DNA from: Chromatiales bacterium | GTDB taxonomy: Bacteria; Pseudomonadota; Gammaproteobacteria; Chromatiales; Chromatiaceae | Reading direction: 5' to 3' | Length of the DNA stretch: 7,931 nt | Assembly: GCA_024762485.1 (NCBI GenBank) | Contig: JANTHH010000128.1 | Coordinates: 1-7,931, forward strand | Shown: piece after piece, positions 5,872-7,931 of the stretch | How positions within the stretch are numbered: the first letter of the stretch is position 1 | Layout: each line of letters opens with the position of its first letter | Program-made: the position numbers and the translations under genes | The notes under the pieces: generated by a model | Told to the model about the DNA's origin: nothing | Databases searched by the model: none | Seen by the model: only the letters and a program-made list of their open reading frames with translations

Positions 5872-6530
5872 TACTGCACGCCCCCCAGCAACGGCACGAA
5901 GCTGGCCTCTTCCAGCAACTCCTTGTCGTAGCCGCGCGTCGTCTTGGTCACCCGCAACAGGGCCTGCGCCTTGCTGTCACCGATGGGCAGCACCATCCGT
6001 CCAGCGGGCTTGAGCTGATCGACCAGTGCCAGCGGGATCCCCGCAGGTGCGGCGGTGACGATGATGCCGTCGAAGGGGGCGTAGTTCGGCAACCCCATGC
6101 CACCATCGGTGTGACGGGTGCGGATATTGCGCAGATCAAGGGAACGGAAGCGCTGACGCGCCAGTGCCAGCAGGGCCTCGATACGCTCTACCGTATATAC
6201 GCGGCGCACCAGTGGTGCGAGTACCGCTGTCTGGTAACCCGAGCCGGTACCCACCTCCAGCACCGTCTCCAGCGGCCCGCCTTCAAGCAATGCCTCGGTC
6301 ATGCGTGCCACCGTATAGGGCTGGGAGATGGTCTGGTTGTGACCGATGGGCAGTGCAGTGTTCTCGTAGGCACGGCTGGCCAGGGCCTCATCGACGAAGA
6401 GATGCCGCGGCGTCTCGCGCATGCGCTCCAGCACCTGTGGATCGCTCACCCCCATTTCCCGGAGCTGACTGATCAACCGCTCGCGGGTGCGTCGCGAGGT
6501 CATGCCGATACCGTGATGAGCGCCCGGCAT
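5871..6530 (-). CDS. pcm: Protein-L-isoaspartate O-methyltransferase
   Basis: SAM-dependent methyltransferase that methylates isoaspartyl residues formed by ageing of Asn and Asp, starting repair of damaged proteins in the cytosol, important in stationary phase. At 219 aa it is near the family length (208-211). Seen: PRHLFVDEAL (41-50); the catalytic GHNQTISQPY (63-72) with active-site Ser69; SAM-binding motif I VLEVGTGSGY (90-99); FDGIIVTAA post-motif segment (143-151); and the C-terminal FVPLLGG. The ATG at 6530 lies 3 nt after the surE stop with GGCGGA seven bases upstream. An alternative ATG at 6503 (MTSRRTRER) matches the N-terminus of Pseudomonas Pcm but has no Shine-Dalgarno, so the exact start is unsettled by nine codons. 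The stop shares one base with the next gene's GTG. Confidence 0.95.
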   Translation of the reverse strand: MPGAHHGIGMTSRRTRERLISQLREMGVSDPQVLERMRETPRHLFVDEALASRAYENTALPIGHNQTISQPYTVARMTEALLEGGPLETVLEVGTGSGYQTAVLAPLVRRVYTVERIEALLALARQRFRSLDLRNIRTRHTDGGMGLPNYAPFDGIIVTAAPAGIPLALVDQLKPAGRMVLPIGDSKAQALLRVTKTTRGYDKELLEEASFVPLLGGVQ

Positions 6531-6533
6531 GGA

Positions 6534-7277
6534 TCAGTCCGCCAGCCAGTCGCCAAGGACTGGAAGGGCCTGGTGCCGGGTCAGATCCACCTGCAGGGGG
6601 GTAACGGAGACCGCTCCCTGGCGCAGGGCATGGAAGTCGGTACCCGGCCCGGCATCCTGCTCCGGGCCCGCCGGGCCGACCCAGTAGATGGGGCGACCGC
6701 GCGGGTCCTCCGATTTCACCACCGGCTCTGCCTTGTGCCGGTGACCCAGGCGTGTCGCCTGCAATCCCTGCAATGCCGCATAGGGCAGATCGGGCACATT
6801 GACGTTGAGGATGCTGTCCGCCGCCAGCGGTCGCGCGCGAAGCCGCTCGACCAGCTCCCGTGCCACCCGGGCGGCAGCAGCGAAGTGCTTTGGTGCATGA
6901 CTGTTGATCGACACAGCGATCGCCGGCAGGCCGAGAAAACGGCCCTCGGTGGCCGCCGCCACGGTGCCGGAATAGAGCACGTCATCCCCCATGTTGGCAC
7001 CTGCATTGATGCCGGAGACCACCATATCCGGTTCCTCATCGAGCAGGCCGGTGATCGCCAGGTGCACACAGTCGGTGGGCGTGCCTTCGACACTGATGAA
7101 GCCGTTCTGCTGGTGCCGGGCGCGCAACGGCGTCTCCAGCGTCAGCGAATTGCTGGCGCCGCTGCGATCGCGGTCCGGCGCCACCACGGTTATCCGTGCG
7201 ACAGAAGACAGGGCATCGGCCAACGCCGCGAGACCCGGGGCCTGGTAACCATCGTCATTGCTCAGCAGAATATGCAT
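6534..7277 (-). CDS. surE: 5'/3'-nucleotidase SurE (stationary-phase survival protein)
   Basis: Metal-dependent phosphatase that dephosphorylates nucleoside 5'- and 3'-monophosphates and, in E. coli, short polyphosphate. It has 247 aa, usual for the family. Seen: N-terminal MHILLSNDDGY with metal ligands Asp8 and Asp9; APDRDRSGASNS with Ser39; GTPTDCVHLA (65-74); and SGINAGANMGDDVLYSGTVAAATEG with Asn91. All expected metal ligands are present. The ATG at 7277 is chosen because the conserved family N-terminus begins there. The reading frame stays open further upstream, but those residues are not SurE-like. The bases just upstream are C-rich with no clear Shine-Dalgarno (a lone AGGA is about 17 nt away). 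It is the first gene of the surE-pcm-yqaA-nlpD-rpoS-ppsR run and is divergent from the Smr gene, with a candidate -10 at 7351-7346. Confidence 0.95.
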   Translation of the reverse strand: MHILLSNDDGYQAPGLAALADALSSVARITVVAPDRDRSGASNSLTLETPLRARHQQNGFISVEGTPTDCVHLAITGLLDEEPDMVVSGINAGANMGDDVLYSGTVAAATEGRFLGLPAIAVSINSHAPKHFAAAARVARELVERLRARPLAADSILNVNVPDLPYAALQGLQATRLGHRHKAEPVVKSEDPRGRPIYWVGPAGPEQDAGPGTDFHALRQGAVSVTPLQVDLTRHQALPVLGDWLAD

Positions 7278-7322
7278 GGGTGGGGTGGAATCAATCCTGT
7301 CTCGGGGCGGCACATGCCGGCG

Positions 7323-7353
7323 TTGCCGCCCGCTGCATCGGCACAACTATACT
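7323..7353 (+). promoter_or_regulatory. Candidate promoter of the Smr gene (possibly sigma-S)
   Basis: The -10 TATACT (7348-7353) matches TATAAT at five of six bases and is preceded by C, giving CTATACT, the form favoured by sigma-S. A -35-like TTGCCG (7323-7328) is 19 bp upstream, longer than ideal, and sigma-S promoters often tolerate poor -35 elements. Transcription would start near 7360, giving a leader of about 50 nt. Sequence match only. Confidence 0.45.
7346..7351 (-). promoter_or_regulatory. Candidate -10 element for surE, overlapping the Smr -10
   Basis: The minus strand of the same bases reads TATAGT, five of six to the -10 consensus, at a distance giving a leader of about 60 nt for surE. 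I could not find a convincing -35 at 16-18 bp. The octamer ACTATACT carries near-consensus -10 sequences on both strands, as in symmetric bidirectional promoters. Confidence 0.35.
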
Positions 7354-7410
7354 GCAAAGACCAACCGGCCTCACCTTGAACCTGCCGCCGCGAGCGGCTC
7401 AAATAGTCCC

Positions 7411-7931
7411 ATGAACCACGAACCGCCCGAAGACGACCTCGACCTGTTCCGCGACGCCATGGGCGACGTGCAGCCCCTGCAGCAGGACAAGGCAGAGCCC
7501 TACAAGGCCAGGCGCCGCCCCGAACCACTCAACCTGCCAGTCGGTGACGAGAAGGACGAAGGCCTGGCGGATCTCAACATCGAGACCGGCGAATTTCTCG
7601 ATTTCATGCGCCCCGGCGTGCAGCACCGGGTCTACCAGGACCTGCGCCGGGGCGTCATCGAGCCCGAGGCCACCCTCGACCTGCACGGCATGCGCGTCAG
7701 CGATGCCCGTACCGCCTTCGCCCGCTTCATCAGCCAGAGCCTGCAGGCGCAGCGGCGCTGCGTGCGCATCATCCATGGCAAGGGCCGGAACTCGGCAGAC
7801 CAGCAACCGGTGCTGAAGCAGAAGACCAACCAGTGGCTGCAGCAGCTCGACGCGGTGCTCGCCTTCACCAGTGCGCCGCGTTGGGACGGCGGCACCGGTG
7901 CGACCTATGTGCTGCTGTCGCGCAAGTTCCG
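7411..7931 (+). CDS. Smr-domain (MutS2 C-terminal type) protein, YdaL/SmrA-like, 3' end missing
   Basis: Small protein with a C-terminal Smr domain, a nucleic-acid-binding and often endonucleolytic fold found alone in bacteria (SmrA/YdaL, SmrB/YfcN) and at the end of MutS2. 173 full codons are visible; family length suggests only a few residues are lost beyond the right edge. Seen: the N-terminal motif DDLDLFRDAMGDVQPL (8-23), common in proteobacterial stand-alone Smr proteins, a charged linker, then the Smr domain with LDLHGM (89-94), RIIHGKG (119-125), PVLKQKTNQWL (133-143) and GGTGATYVLL (160-169). The presence of HGKG and GGTGA suggests SmrA/YdaL rather than the ribosome-collision nuclease SmrB, but without a search I cannot separate them firmly. 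Start: ATG at 7411 lacks a good Shine-Dalgarno, yet the conserved N-terminal motif precedes the next ATG (7459), so the upstream start is right. Substrate unknown. Confidence 0.88.
   Translation, partial: MNHEPPEDDLDLFRDAMGDVQPLQQDKAEPYKARRRPEPLNLPVGDEKDEGLADLNIETGEFLDFMRPGVQHRVYQDLRRGVIEPEATLDLHGMRVSDARTAFARFISQSLQAQRRCVRIIHGKGRNSADQQPVLKQKTNQWLQQLDAVLAFTSAPRWDGGTGATYVLLSRKF

Noticed and set aside
5709..7379. Long open frame (556 codons) on the plus strand opposite yqaA, pcm and surE
   Set aside because: It spans three separately recognisable genes on the other strand, resembles no family I know, and has the Arg/Gln/His-rich make-up of antisense frames in GC-rich DNA.
1..7931. Mobile element, CRISPR, toxin-antitoxin or defence system
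   Set aside because: No transposase, integrase, terminal repeats, spaced direct repeats or defence-family motifs are visible; all coding sequence is explained by conserved core genes.

Overview
The window is about 7.9 kb of dense, ordinary chromosome from a GC-rich gammaproteobacterium. The diagnostic element is the surE-pcm-(DedA/YqaA)-nlpD-rpoS cluster; RpoS, NlpD and this gene order are gammaproteobacterial hallmarks. The Pcm and YqaA sequences resemble the Pseudomonas/Chromatiales type more than the enteric type, but the sequence alone does not fix the genus. Base composition and codon use look uniform. I saw no insertion sequence, phage gene, CRISPR array, tRNA or rRNA.

Layout: (1) 1-773, minus: N-terminal 257 codons of the chaperone HtpG, running off the left edge. 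(2) 774-932: divergent promoter region carrying a very good match to a sigma-32 (heat-shock) promoter reading into htpG, with overlapping GGGCA/TGCCC inverted repeats around its -10 and start site. (3) 933-2567, plus: a PGM1-type phosphoglucomutase, complete. (4) 2570-7277, minus: six genes transcribed right to left in the order surE, pcm, yqaA-like DedA gene, nlpD, rpoS, ppsR. Junctions between them range from a 1-nt overlap to 70 nt, so they probably form one operon with possible internal rpoS promoters. (5) 7278-7410: divergent promoter region between surE and an Smr gene, with a symmetric -10 sequence usable in both directions. (6) 7411-right edge, plus: a nearly complete Smr-domain protein.

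Functionally the operon combines stationary-phase survival functions: nucleotide phosphatase (SurE), repair of isoaspartyl-damaged protein (Pcm), an inner-membrane DedA protein, an amidase activator for cell separation (NlpD) and the general stress sigma factor (RpoS). The less usual member is ppsR, 22 nt downstream of rpoS. It encodes the kinase/phosphorylase that switches PEP synthase off and on, so a gluconeogenic switch may be co-expressed with the stress sigma factor. It converges on phosphoglucomutase with only 2 bp between the stop codons.

I found no evidence of an undescribed multi-gene system. The points worth a second look are regulatory: the heat-shock promoter and its repeats, the bidirectional -10 with a sigma-S-like C, a candidate stem-loop just before a perfect 9-nt rpoS Shine-Dalgarno, the rpoS-ppsR linkage, and the terminator-less convergent junction.
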